From Pseudomonadota bacterium (GTDB taxonomy: Bacteria > Pseudomonadota > Gammaproteobacteria > Burkholderiales > Methylophilaceae): DNA of 64,000 nucleotides. Every line of letters starts with the position of its first letter. Position 1 is the first letter of the stretch. Shown here piece by piece: positions 38,092 to 46,669 of this stretch. The DNA is taken from assembly GCA_020053735.1 (NCBI GenBank), contig JAGVMP010000006.1:1-64000 (forward strand), in the 5' to 3' direction. Under the pieces are notes generated by a model. It made no database searches and had not been told where the DNA came from. It saw only the letters and a program-made list of their open reading frames with translations. Both the position numbers and the translations under genes were made by a program.

Positions 38092-39629
38092 GCTGGCTCG
38101 GCTATTTTTTGTTTAGCTTTTTGTTTGGTCTTTATCGTGGTTGCTTGTTTGGTTTCGCGCGAGGTTTCTGATCCTTGAGTATCTTCTAACACCTCAGCCT
38201 CTAACACCCAGGTGTCTTTGGTGCCACCGCCTTGAGATGAATTGACCACCAATGAACCCGCTTTTAATGCTACACGGCATAATGCCCCTGGCACTAAGGT
38301 GACTGTTTTTCCAGATAACACAAACGGCCGCAAATCCACATGGCGCGGGGCAATACCTGCTTCTACCAACGTTGGGCAAGTAGATAGTGCAAGTGTAGGT
38401 TGCGCGATATAGTTGGCGGGTTTTGATACGATACGCAGTCTAAATTCTTCGATTTCTTTTTTAGTGGCCGCTGGTCCAACCAACATGCCATAACCACCAG
38501 AGCCCTGCACCTCTTTCACCACCAGCTCATGCAAATGCGCTAATGTGTATTGCAAATCCTCTTCTTTACTCAGCTCGTAAGTAGGCACATTTTCTAGTAA
38601 TGGCTCTTCATTCAAATAAAACTTAATCATTTCAGGCACATAAATATAAGTCGCTTTATCATCTGCCACACCCGTACCAACTGCATTTGCCAAAGTCACG
38701 CCACCATTGCGATACACCGATAACAGGCCAGGCACTCCCAACATAGAGTTTGGATTGAATACCAGCGGGTCGATGTAATCATCGTCAATCCGCCTGTAAA
38801 TCACATCAACACGTTGTGGGCCTTGTGTGGTACGCATGTATACCGCATTGTTGCGCACAAATAAATCGGTACCTTCAACTAACTCAATACCCATTTGTTG
38901 CGCTAAAAACGCATGCTCAAAATACGCGCTGTTGTAAGCGCCTGGTGACAACAAAACTACGGTTGGTTCCTGACTGTTTGTTTGAGCAACCGCACGCAAA
39001 TTTTTAAGTAATACTTGGGGGTAATGGTCCACTGGCGCCACAGAATAACGGCGAAATAAATCAGGGAAAAGCCGCATCATCATTTTGCGGTCTTCTAACA
39101 TATACGACACACCAGAAGGCGTACGCAAATTATCTTCTAATACATAAAACTGCGACTCACTGGTGCGCACTAAATCTATCCCAGCAACATGCGCATATAT
39201 TTGTCGTGGCACATCAACACCCACCATCTCAGGCCGATATTGAGAGTTAGCTAAAATGCTTGAAGGTATGATGCCTGCTTGAATAATTTCTTGCTGATGA
39301 TAAATGTCGTGTAAAAACATATTGAGTGCTTTTACGCGTTGAATTGCGCCCGCAGATAATTTCTCCCACTCATTTGCGGAGATTATTCTAGGGATGACAT
39401 CAAATGGTATTAAGCGCTCAGCGCCATCTTCCTCACCATAGACATTAAAAGTAATACCGACGCGCCGAAACAATAACTCAGCCTCTTGGCGCTTGCTTTC
39501 TAGCTGGTGGTGAGGAATATCTTTTAGCCAATTTTGATAAGCGCTATAAATCTGGCGCACTCGACTTTCATCTAGATCAACTGCATCTAATTGCATTTCG
39601 TCAAAAAAAGATTCTGTTGATTTTTGCAT
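38085..39629 (-). CDS. Circularly permuted ATP-grasp protein (type 2)
   Basis: A 514-aa COG2308-like enzyme predicted to form amide or peptide bonds using ATP. Supporting segments are GVDVPRQIYAHVAGIDLVR, YVLEDNLRTPSGVSYMLEDR, DVIYRRIDDDYIDP, KEVQGSGGYGMLVGP and the basic/acidic stretch RHVDLRPFVL. The C-terminus has an unusual Lys/Thr/Glu-rich tail (about 480-514). First gene of the Anbu cassette. A perfect 9-bp inverted repeat sits just before its ribosome-binding region. Confidence 0.92.
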   Translation of the reverse strand: MQKSTESFFDEMQLDAVDLDESRVRQIYSAYQNWLKDIPHHQLESKRQEAELLFRRVGITFNVYGEEDGAERLIPFDVIPRIISANEWEKLSAGAIQRVKALNMFLHDIYHQQEIIQAGIIPSSILANSQYRPEMVGVDVPRQIYAHVAGIDLVRTSESQFYVLEDNLRTPSGVSYMLEDRKMMMRLFPDLFRRYSVAPVDHYPQVLLKNLRAVAQTNSQEPTVVLLSPGAYNSAYFEHAFLAQQMGIELVEGTDLFVRNNAVYMRTTQGPQRVDVIYRRIDDDYIDPLVFNPNSMLGVPGLLSVYRNGGVTLANAVGTGVADDKATYIYVPEMIKFYLNEEPLLENVPTYELSKEEDLQYTLAHLHELVVKEVQGSGGYGMLVGPAATKKEIEEFRLRIVSKPANYIAQPTLALSTCPTLVEAGIAPRHVDLRPFVLSGKTVTLVPGALCRVALKAGSLVVNSSQGGGTKDTWVLEAEVLEDTQGSETSRETKQATTIKTKQKAKQKIAEPAC

Positions 39630-39637
39630 ACTTCAAA

Positions 39638-39659
39638 GTCTTTAATGTTTATTAAAGAC
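39638..39659 (-). promoter_or_regulatory. Inverted repeat directly upstream of the Anbu cassette
   Basis: Perfect 9-nt arms GTCTTTAAT / ATTAAAGAC around a 4-nt spacer end 8 nt before the ATG of the ATP-grasp gene. It could be a dimeric repressor operator or an RNA hairpin that masks the weak ribosome-binding site (GAAG). The strand has no T-tract after it, so a terminator is less likely. Confidence 0.5.
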
Positions 39660-39824
39660 ACATGCAAAGCCCATGCCAATTAATTTTTTATTTTATATCA
39701 ATTGCTTACAGCAAAATCCAAGCCTGCAATAGAATATATGCACTAAAATCGGGCATTAAGAATAAAGATTGATATTGGCTGGCAAGATATTGGTGCGCGA
39801 TTTGAATCTAGGGGAGGAGTTAAA

Positions 39825-40691
39825 CTATTCAATATTTTGTATCTGCTCGCGCATCTGTTCAATCAGTACTTTAAGTTCCATGGAAATTTGGCTGGTTTCA
39901 ATCGCCACCGATTTCGAGCCGAGCGTATTAGCCTCGCGGTTCATTTCCTGCATCAAAAAATCGAGGCGTTTACCTGCCGCAGCGCTGGCATTTAGAATAC
40001 GTTTTACTTCATCGATATGAGTACTTAAACGCGATAATTCTTCATCTACATCAATACGCTGCGCAAATATGACCATTTCTTGCCGAATACGCTCATCGTC
40101 ATTGCTGGCATGCGCCTCTGCCAATTTTGTACTCAGTTTTAACTGATATTGCTGAATCAACGCAGGCATCATCGGCTTTACTTTCGCCACGTATTGCTCA
40201 ATCTGGGTAAGCCGCTCCAGAATAATGGCTTTTAACTTGCTGCCTTCACGCGCTTTGGCTGCAATTAAATCATCCAGCGTAGCATTTAAGGCAGTTTTTA
40301 AATCGTGCTCCAACGCCTCAGCATCTAGCGTTTCGTTTTGCAGGACGCCCGGCATTTGCAAAATCTCCAGCATATTCACGGGCTGTGTATGTGGAAAATA
40401 TTGTGCAGCAGTTTTTGCGCTTTCAGCAATTTGTTGCAGGACGCTGTGATTAAGCATTGGTAAACCTTGCAGTGCATTACTGCGCACTAGGCTTAAGCGA
40501 CAATCGACTTTGCCACGACCTAATTTTGCTTGAATCAGCTCACGTATCGCCGACTCAAAATGGCGTAAATTATCGTCTGGTTTAAGCTGTAACTCTAAAT
40601 AGCGATGATTGACTGAACGCAACTCTACCAATAAAACGCCATAGCTGGTGTTGTATTCTTGCGACGCAAATCCTGTCATACTCAATGTCAT
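39825..40691 (-). CDS. yicC: YicC-family endoribonuclease
   Basis: A 288-aa protein with the YicC N-terminal signature MTGFASQE...LRSVNHRYLEL and the C-terminal DUF1732 region (DEELSRLSTHIDEV, GKRLDFLMQEMNREANTLGSKS). E. coli YicC cuts certain small RNAs. The ATG at 40691 is preferred to a longer in-frame start because family members begin close to MTGFA. In many proteobacteria it neighbours gmk; here the 5.4-kb Anbu cassette lies between them. Confidence 0.93.
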   Translation of the reverse strand: MTLSMTGFASQEYNTSYGVLLVELRSVNHRYLELQLKPDDNLRHFESAIRELIQAKLGRGKVDCRLSLVRSNALQGLPMLNHSVLQQIAESAKTAAQYFPHTQPVNMLEILQMPGVLQNETLDAEALEHDLKTALNATLDDLIAAKAREGSKLKAIILERLTQIEQYVAKVKPMMPALIQQYQLKLSTKLAEAHASNDDERIRQEMVIFAQRIDVDEELSRLSTHIDEVKRILNASAAAGKRLDFLMQEMNREANTLGSKSVAIETSQISMELKVLIEQMREQIQNIE

Positions 40692-40748
40692 GGTGCACTT
40701 TCTTAATGTAATTGTTGATAATTGTATCAAATCTCCATGATTTCATGA

Positions 40749-40760
40749 GAGAATATTCTC
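40749..40760. promoter_or_regulatory. 12-bp perfect palindrome in the yicC/kinase divergent spacer
   Basis: GAGAATATTCTC lies 50 bp upstream of the Ser/Thr kinase start and about 58 bp upstream of yicC. It is a plausible operator for a dimeric regulator. No regulator gene is adjacent. Confidence 0.4.
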
Positions 40761-40809
40761 AATATCATACAATTGCTGTCATTATTGGCAGCTAAATTAC
40801 TAGAAACAA

Positions 40810-41751
40810 ATGGCAACCAGCAAAAACCAGACTCTGCCCATTGGCTACATGCTACAAGACTACATTATCACTAAAGTCTTAAGCACGGGCGGCTTTAGCT
40901 TTGTGTACTTGGCGCAAGACATGAACAAAAATACAGTAGCCATTAAGGAATATATGCCCACTGGCTTGGCGCTACGCGAAGAAGGTGCCACTGTGCTGCT
41001 GGGTAACGATGATGATGCTTCTACTTTTAAGCACGGCCTAAAATGTTTTTTTGAAGAAGGCTTGGCGCTGGCTAAAATTGACCACAAAAACATCGTACGT
41101 GTGACCAATTTTTTTAGAGAAAACAACACCGTTTATATGGTGATGCAGTATGAGCGCGGTAAATCGCTACAGGATTACATCCTTTCTCAACCCGAACCTG
41201 TCAACGAAAAATTTGTGCGCCGCGTGTTTAGCGAGCTACTCAATGGCTTGCGTGAAGTGCACGCGCAGAAACTGCTGCATTTAGATATTAAACCTGCCAA
41301 TATTTACATTCGGCTTGACGGATCGCCGGTGTTATTAGATTTTGGTTCGGCGAGACAAACGTTGACACAAGCGCAGTCCAAACTTTCCCCCAGCTACACG
41401 CCGGGCTTTGCACCACCAGAGCAGTATTTTGAACGTAAACAATTAGGGCCTTGGAGCGATATTTACAGCGTGGGTGCCAGCATGTATTCCTGCATGATGC
41501 GTTCTGCGCCAATTGCCGCGAATTTGCGCGTCAATGAAGATCACTTGGTACCTGCGATAAAAATAGGGAAAGGTATTTATACCGAGGAGCTATTAAAAAC
41601 CATCGATGGCTGCTTAAAGCTAGATTACATGCAACGGCCACAAAGCGTTTTTTCGCTGCAAAAAACCCTGTTAGAAGTCGTCAAGCCCTTGCCTATTAAA
41701 AAGCCAAGTTTGGTCAATAAAATCAAGAATGTACTCAACAAGCCACTTTAA
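40810..41751 (+). CDS. Serine/threonine protein kinase (Hanks type)
   Basis: A 313-aa soluble kinase without membrane anchor or sensor domain. The glycine-rich loop is STGGFSFVY (25-33), the ATP-anchoring lysine is K46 in VAIKEY, the catalytic loop is HLDIKPANI with D159 (HLD in place of HRD) and the DFG is at 177-179, followed by an APE-like APPEQYFE. All residues needed for catalysis are present. It is paired with a PP2C phosphatase 17 nt downstream, so the two probably set opposing phosphorylation states of common targets. Confidence 0.93.
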   Translation: MATSKNQTLPIGYMLQDYIITKVLSTGGFSFVYLAQDMNKNTVAIKEYMPTGLALREEGATVLLGNDDDASTFKHGLKCFFEEGLALAKIDHKNIVRVTNFFRENNTVYMVMQYERGKSLQDYILSQPEPVNEKFVRRVFSELLNGLREVHAQKLLHLDIKPANIYIRLDGSPVLLDFGSARQTLTQAQSKLSPSYTPGFAPPEQYFERKQLGPWSDIYSVGASMYSCMMRSAPIAANLRVNEDHLVPAIKIGKGIYTEELLKTIDGCLKLDYMQRPQSVFSLQKTLLEVVKPLPIKKPSLVNKIKNVLNKPL

Positions 41752-41768
41752 GCTGACATTAAAAAATC

Positions 41769-42698
41769 ATGAAATTTACTATTTATCAAAATAGTCGCCA
41801 GGGACCAAGACCATACAACCAAGATAGGCTGGCTTACTCTTACAGCAAAGATGCGTTGTTGCTGGTGTTGGCTGATGGCATGGGCGGTCATCGTAATGGC
41901 GAAGTGGCCGCGCAACTTGCAGTAAAAACACTTACAGATGCATTTCAACGTTTGGCTGTGCCTTCACTTAGCAGTCCAGCCAAGTTTTTAATAGAACATA
42001 TTCAACAAGTGCACGACATGATTGAAAACGTGACGCAAGCTGAAGAGTTTGTAGAATCGCCGCGCACCACCATCGTCGCTGCCATTATTCAACGTGGCTA
42101 TTTATGGTGTGCGCATGTTGGCGATTCGCGCTTGTATCACTTCCGTAATGGGCATTTGCTGTTTCGCACCGAAGACCACTCTGTTGTACAGTCGCTATAC
42201 AAAAAAGGCATGATTACTAAAGACGAAATGGCCACGCACCCCTATAAAAACAAAATTTATAACTGCGTGGGTGGCGAAACTCCACCACAAATTGACTTGT
42301 CGGATAGGCACGAATTGCTTGAAGGTGACACCGTACTGCTGTGTACTGATGGCGTTTGGGGCGTAATAGACGACCAGCAAATTAAAGAAATTATTCAGCG
42401 CAATACCGATATTACTGCAGTGACTACCGATTTAATGGATAGCGCGGATTTTGCTAGTGACGAACGCGGTGACAACATGAGTGCGATTGGCCTGCAATGG
42501 GGCGACCGGCTTACTGGCCAAGTGGCAGTCTCAACTCAGCTGATGCCTTTGGGTGAAACGACCACCATTATGAACCCAGTGACGCAACAAGTAATAGATG
42601 GTAGTAATCCAATGGAACTATCGGATGATGACATTGAGAACACCATCCTGGCGATTCAAAGCGCTTTAAACAAAACTCAGCAGAAACCTAAAATTTAA
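41769..42698 (+). CDS. PP2C-type serine/threonine phosphatase
   Basis: A 309-aa metal-dependent phosphatase. PP2C motifs are RPYNQDRLAYS, the metal-binding LADGMGGH, CAHVGDSRLYHFRNG, TEDHSVVQSL, LLCTDGVWGVI and a final GDNMSAIGL (the D of the GDN motif). The C-terminal about 70 residues are a non-catalytic tail. It is the partner of the kinase encoded immediately upstream. Confidence 0.94.
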   Translation: MKFTIYQNSRQGPRPYNQDRLAYSYSKDALLLVLADGMGGHRNGEVAAQLAVKTLTDAFQRLAVPSLSSPAKFLIEHIQQVHDMIENVTQAEEFVESPRTTIVAAIIQRGYLWCAHVGDSRLYHFRNGHLLFRTEDHSVVQSLYKKGMITKDEMATHPYKNKIYNCVGGETPPQIDLSDRHELLEGDTVLLCTDGVWGVIDDQQIKEIIQRNTDITAVTTDLMDSADFASDERGDNMSAIGLQWGDRLTGQVAVSTQLMPLGETTTIMNPVTQQVIDGSNPMELSDDDIENTILAIQSALNKTQQKPKI

Positions 42699-42793
42699 GT
42701 CGCCATTTATTTGATGGATTTTATTTCATAATTTATAAGGCACAGCACAATTCGCATCGCATATAATTGCCTTTTTATCAAAAAGCAAATCTC

Positions 42794-43537
42794 ATGCAAA
42801 CCACTATTCACCAAACAAATAGCCGCCCCAGCCAACGCAGCAATGATCAACTACGTAACATTGAAATTATCCGTCATTACACCAAGCATGCCGAAGGCTC
42901 GGTGTTGGTTAAGTTTGGAGATACCCACGTTTTATGCACAGCGAGTGTTGAGGAAAAAGTCCCTGGATTTTTAAAGGGCAAAAACCAAGGCTGGGTAACA
43001 GCGGAATACGGCATGTTGCCACGCAGCACTGGTAGTCGTATGGACAGAGAAGCGGCCAAAGGCAAGCAAAGCGGTCGTACTCAAGAGATTCAACGCTTAA
43101 TTGGCCGCAGTTTGCGCGCGATTATCGATCTTGAAAAACTGGGCGAGCGCAGCATCCACCTTGATTGCGATGTGATCCAAGCCGATGGCGGCACCCGCAC
43201 CGCCAGCATTACGGGCGCCTATGTGGCGTTGCATGATGCAGTTTCTACACTGTTAAAAAGTGGAAAAATTAGCCAAAATCCACTTAAACAAGGCGTAGCA
43301 GCGATTTCAGTGGGCGTGTATAAAGGTGTGCCAGTACTGGATTTAGATTATATTGAGGACTCTGACTGTGACACCGACATGAATGTGGTGATGACTGCAG
43401 ATGGCGGATTTGTAGAAATTCAAGGCACAGCCGAAGGTGAACCGTTTGACCGCGCCGCCATGAACAGCATGCTGGACTTGGCTGCTAGCGGCATTCACGA
43501 ATTATTGGTAAAACAACAACACGCTTTAAACACATAA
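42794..43537 (+). CDS. rph: Ribonuclease PH
   Basis: Phosphorolytic 3'-5' exoribonuclease trimming tRNA precursors. Diagnostic stretches are [59 protein letters not shown] and [18 protein letters not shown]. The ATG at 42794 gives 247 aa; a TTG nine codons earlier is disregarded. It is followed directly by rdgB. Confidence 0.97.
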   Translation: MQTTIHQTNSRPSQRSNDQLRNIEIIRHYTKHAEGSVLVKFGDTHVLCTASVEEKVPGFLKGKNQGWVTAEYGMLPRSTGSRMDREAAKGKQSGRTQEIQRLIGRSLRAIIDLEKLGERSIHLDCDVIQADGGTRTASITGAYVALHDAVSTLLKSGKISQNPLKQGVAAISVGVYKGVPVLDLDYIEDSDCDTDMNVVMTADGGFVEIQGTAEGEPFDRAAMNSMLDLAASGIHELLVKQQHALNT

Positions 43538-44131
43538 ATGTTGAATAAACTGGTGATTGCCAGCGGCAACCAAGGCAAGCTGGCAGAATTTCAAAGCTTA
43601 CTAGCGCCATTAAATATTGAAGTGCTACCTCAATCGCATTTCAACGTTTCTGAAGCTGCCGAGCCACACTGTACTTTTATTGAAAACGCGCTAGCTAAAG
43701 CGCGCCATGCCAGCCTTGCCACCCATTTACCTGCATTAGCGGATGACTCAGGTTTGTGTCTAGAAGCCTTGCCTGGCGTACCAGGCGTGCACTCGGCTTA
43801 TTTTGCTGGCGAGCCTAGAAGCGATGCAAAAAATAACGCGCACTTAATGAGCGTGTTAAAGCAACACAGCAACCGCTTTGCTTATTATTATTGCTGCTTG
43901 GTGTTAGTACGCAAACATGATGACCCGCAACCCTTGATAGCAGAAGGCGTTTGGGCAGGGTCGATTTTAAAAAAACCGCGCGGCGCGGGTGGCTTTGGTT
44001 ATGACCCGATTTTTTTAGATAGCATTACGGGAAAATCCGCCGCAGAACTGACGCCAGAGCTTAAAAATAAACTCAGCCACCGTGGTAAAGCGATGCGTAA
44101 GATGCTGCAACTCATTCAACAATTAAACTAA
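43538..44131 (+). CDS. rdgB: Non-canonical purine NTP pyrophosphatase (XTP/ITP)
   Basis: Removes XTP, ITP and dITP from the nucleotide pool. The N-terminal ASGNQGKLAEF, the ALADDSGLCLEALPG and PGVHSAYFAG stretches, and the GFGYDPIF and LSHRGKAM motifs are clear. 197 aa. Its ATG begins immediately after the rph TAA. The rph-rdgB-hemW order is widespread; here a short unknown gene and a diguanylate cyclase gene are inserted before hemW. Confidence 0.96.
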   Translation: MLNKLVIASGNQGKLAEFQSLLAPLNIEVLPQSHFNVSEAAEPHCTFIENALAKARHASLATHLPALADDSGLCLEALPGVPGVHSAYFAGEPRSDAKNNAHLMSVLKQHSNRFAYYYCCLVLVRKHDDPQPLIAEGVWAGSILKKPRGAGGFGYDPIFLDSITGKSAAELTPELKNKLSHRGKAMRKMLQLIQQLN

Positions 44132-44207
44132 GATATATTTAACCTAGTCACATTTAACCAAGACTAGTCATAATTTAACCAAGAGATAATTAACTAAGAC
44201 GTATTTT

Positions 44208-44432
44208 ATGAAACCATTACCGATTTGGGTGCGCAATGACGACAGTATTGTTGCCTGCACTGAAAAAATTAAAGTCATGCGCGAAAACTTTGAAGAGCTG
44301 CGCCAACTCGCACAAGATGCATTTGAGGATGGCATACTGATGGAAGTGAGTGAGACACAAATGCGCGAGGTATTGCATCATTTTGTGGATGCGCTCATCA
44401 ACCCTTACCCACAAGACAAGATTAAGCATTGA
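44208..44432 (+). CDS. Conserved-looking small protein, function unknown
   Basis: A 74-aa soluble acidic protein beginning MKPLPIWVRNDDSIVACTEKIKVM, with predicted helices and no signal peptide or known motif. It starts 76 nt after rdgB and ends 15 nt before the cyclase gene, so it may be co-transcribed with both. The spacer before it has two copies of TTTAACCAAGA (from about 44153) plus related fragments. Reality is supported by position and by an uninterrupted frame; the role is unknown. Confidence 0.6.
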   Translation: MKPLPIWVRNDDSIVACTEKIKVMRENFEELRQLAQDAFEDGILMEVSETQMREVLHHFVDALINPYPQDKIKH

Positions 44433-44447
44433 ACAAGCGAACGTAAA

Positions 44448-45389
44448 ATGACTAACACCATAAATGATCTAAATGCTGATAGCGAAGTCTATAAAACGCT
44501 TTTAGAGTCCACCAAAGCTATTCCATGGAAAATTGACTGGTCTACCATGAAATTTAGTTACATTGGACCACAAATCGAAAGTTTACTTGGCTGGTCACCC
44601 GCCAGCTGGCAAACTGCAAATGATTGGATAGAGCGCATGCACCCTGATGATAGAGAGCGAGTGTCCAGCTTTTGCATTGCGCAATCCAAGGCGGGGGTTG
44701 ATCACGAAGCAGATTATCGCGCACTCACAAAAGATAATCGCGCGGTATGGATACGCGATGTGGTGCATGTGGTGCGCAACGAAAATGGCGAAGTAGATTC
44801 TTTAATTGGCTTTATGTTTGATATTGGTGAACGTAAAAAAGCCGAAGAAAAACTGATGCGACTGCAAAAAGAGTTGGAAGAGCTTTCTTACAGAGATGGC
44901 CTCACTGGGGTATTCAATCGACGTATGTTTGATTCTGTTTTAGAAGCAGAATGGGCGAATGCACAATACAATCGCCAACCACTTTCACTGATTTTGTTAG
45001 ATATTGATTATTTTAAGCAATATAACGACCATTATGGCCATATTCAAGGTGATGATTGCTTGAAACTCATCGGCAAAACTTTAAGCGCAGCTGGCACCAG
45101 AACGCGCGATTTTTTTGCCCGCTTTGGTGGAGAAGAGTTTGTATTGGTGCTACCAGAAACAGATGAAAAAGCTGCGCTCGTAGTCGCTGAACGCTGTCGT
45201 GAGCTAATTTTTAAGGCACAAATTTCGCACGAAAAGTCTCAAGTCAACCCATATATTACCGTCAGTATTGGTATTGGCACCATCACGCCAACCCAGCAAG
45301 ATAAGTCACTCGCGTTTATTAAAAAAGTAGACAAACGGCTATATCAGGCCAAGAAAAATGGCAGAAACTGTATTGTAGAAGCGAATTAA
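44448..45389 (+). CDS. PAS-GGDEF diguanylate cyclase
   Basis: A 313-aa soluble sensor enzyme predicted to make cyclic di-GMP. A PAS/PAC domain covers residues about 15-130 (SYIGPQIESLLGW, DHEADYRALTKDN, GFMFDIGERKKAEE). A short coiled linker leads to the GGDEF domain from about 148 (YRDGLTGVFNRRMFD). The active site is GGEEF, and an RxxD I-site (RTRD) lies five residues before it, so product inhibition is expected. No membrane segment, so the signal is probably cytoplasmic (redox, gas or ligand). Confidence 0.94.
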   Translation: MTNTINDLNADSEVYKTLLESTKAIPWKIDWSTMKFSYIGPQIESLLGWSPASWQTANDWIERMHPDDRERVSSFCIAQSKAGVDHEADYRALTKDNRAVWIRDVVHVVRNENGEVDSLIGFMFDIGERKKAEEKLMRLQKELEELSYRDGLTGVFNRRMFDSVLEAEWANAQYNRQPLSLILLDIDYFKQYNDHYGHIQGDDCLKLIGKTLSAAGTRTRDFFARFGGEEFVLVLPETDEKAALVVAERCRELIFKAQISHEKSQVNPYITVSIGIGTITPTQQDKSLAFIKKVDKRLYQAKKNGRNCIVEAN

Positions 45390-45408
45390 TGTCGAGTTGC
45401 CGTTCTAC

Positions 45409-46644
45409 ATGATTCCAATTTATCCCGTCAACGATTTTAAAGTCATCAACACCCGCGCACCCGTTTTAGGTGAAGCCACGTTATCTGGCTTAAAAAATCC
45501 ACCGCCCTTGTCTTTGTATATTCATATTCCATGGTGTGTTAAAAAGTGCCCATATTGCGATTTTAATTCGCACGAAAGCAAGCTAGCGATTCCTGAAAAG
45601 CGCTATGTGGCGGCCTTAATTAAAGACCTAGAACAATCTGTGCCACGCGTATATGGACGAAAGATCAAAAGCGTGTTTTTTGGTGGTGGGACGCCTAGTC
45701 TTTTTAGTGCGGAATCCATCGATGAAATTTTAAGCGCGGTGCGCATGCTCACCCCTTTAGAATATGGCGCTGAAATTACGCTGGAAGCGAATCCTGGAAC
45801 TCTTGGTGCAAAAATACAGGATACCGCTCATTTTCAAGGTTATAAGCAGGCTGGGGTCAACCGTATTTCACTCGGTATACAAAGTTTTAATGCCGATTAT
45901 TTGAAGGCACTTGGCCGCATTCACGATGACAAGCAAGCAATTCAAGCAGCCGAGTTAGCCTTGAAAACATTTGAGCGCGTCAATTTAGACGTGATGTATG
46001 CGCTGCCTAACCAAAGCCTAGAACATGCGCTACAAGATGCAAGGCAAGCAGTCGCGCTTAACCCAGACCATCTGTCTTTTTACCACCTGACTTTAGAACC
46101 CAACACGCCCTTCCACCGCACGCCGCCTAGCCTGCCCAGTGATGATGTCAGTGCAGATATGCAAGATCAGATTGAAGTTTTGCTGGCTGACCATGGCTAT
46201 GAACATTATGAAACATCGGCTTTTTGCAAACCGAATAGCCAGTCACGGCACAATCTCAATTATTGGCAATTTGGCGATTATTTGGGCATTGGTGCGGGTG
46301 CGCATTCCAAGCTAAGTTTTCATGACAAAATTACCCGTGAAACGCGCCACAAACATCCCAAAGCATTTATGGAAAATGCTGAAAACGGCAGCGCTGTGGA
46401 CAACACTTGGACGATAGAAAAGTCTGATTTAGGCTTTGAATTTATGATGAACGCACTACGATTAACCAATGGTTTTGAAACAAAGCTTTTTCACGAGCGT
46501 ACAGGCATGCCTTGGCAAGCAATATCCACGCGGGTTGCAGAGGCCCTTAAAAAAGGCTTAATTACACAAGATTTAAATCGACTGCAACCCACCTTGCTGG
46601 GTCAGCGCTACTTAAATAACTTGCTGGAGCTGTTTTTAATTTAG
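45409..46644 (+). CDS. hemW: Radical SAM haem chaperone HemW
   Basis: A 411-aa HemN-like protein. The radical SAM cluster motif is CVKKCPYCDFNSHE (CxxxCxxC) after LSLYIHIPW. FFGGGTPSLF and NRISLGIQSFN follow. It lacks the extra cysteine context of true coproporphyrinogen dehydrogenases, fitting HemW, which moves haem to respiratory enzymes. ATG at 45409 is chosen over an upstream TTG; about 25 residues before the radical SAM core are unusual in length. Last gene of the rph-rdgB run. Confidence 0.9.
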   Translation: MIPIYPVNDFKVINTRAPVLGEATLSGLKNPPPLSLYIHIPWCVKKCPYCDFNSHESKLAIPEKRYVAALIKDLEQSVPRVYGRKIKSVFFGGGTPSLFSAESIDEILSAVRMLTPLEYGAEITLEANPGTLGAKIQDTAHFQGYKQAGVNRISLGIQSFNADYLKALGRIHDDKQAIQAAELALKTFERVNLDVMYALPNQSLEHALQDARQAVALNPDHLSFYHLTLEPNTPFHRTPPSLPSDDVSADMQDQIEVLLADHGYEHYETSAFCKPNSQSRHNLNYWQFGDYLGIGAGAHSKLSFHDKITRETRHKHPKAFMENAENGSAVDNTWTIEKSDLGFEFMMNALRLTNGFETKLFHERTGMPWQAISTRVAEALKKGLITQDLNRLQPTLLGQRYLNNLLELFLI

Positions 46645-46669
46645 GCTGGCTAAACTAGTCTAGCTTAAA

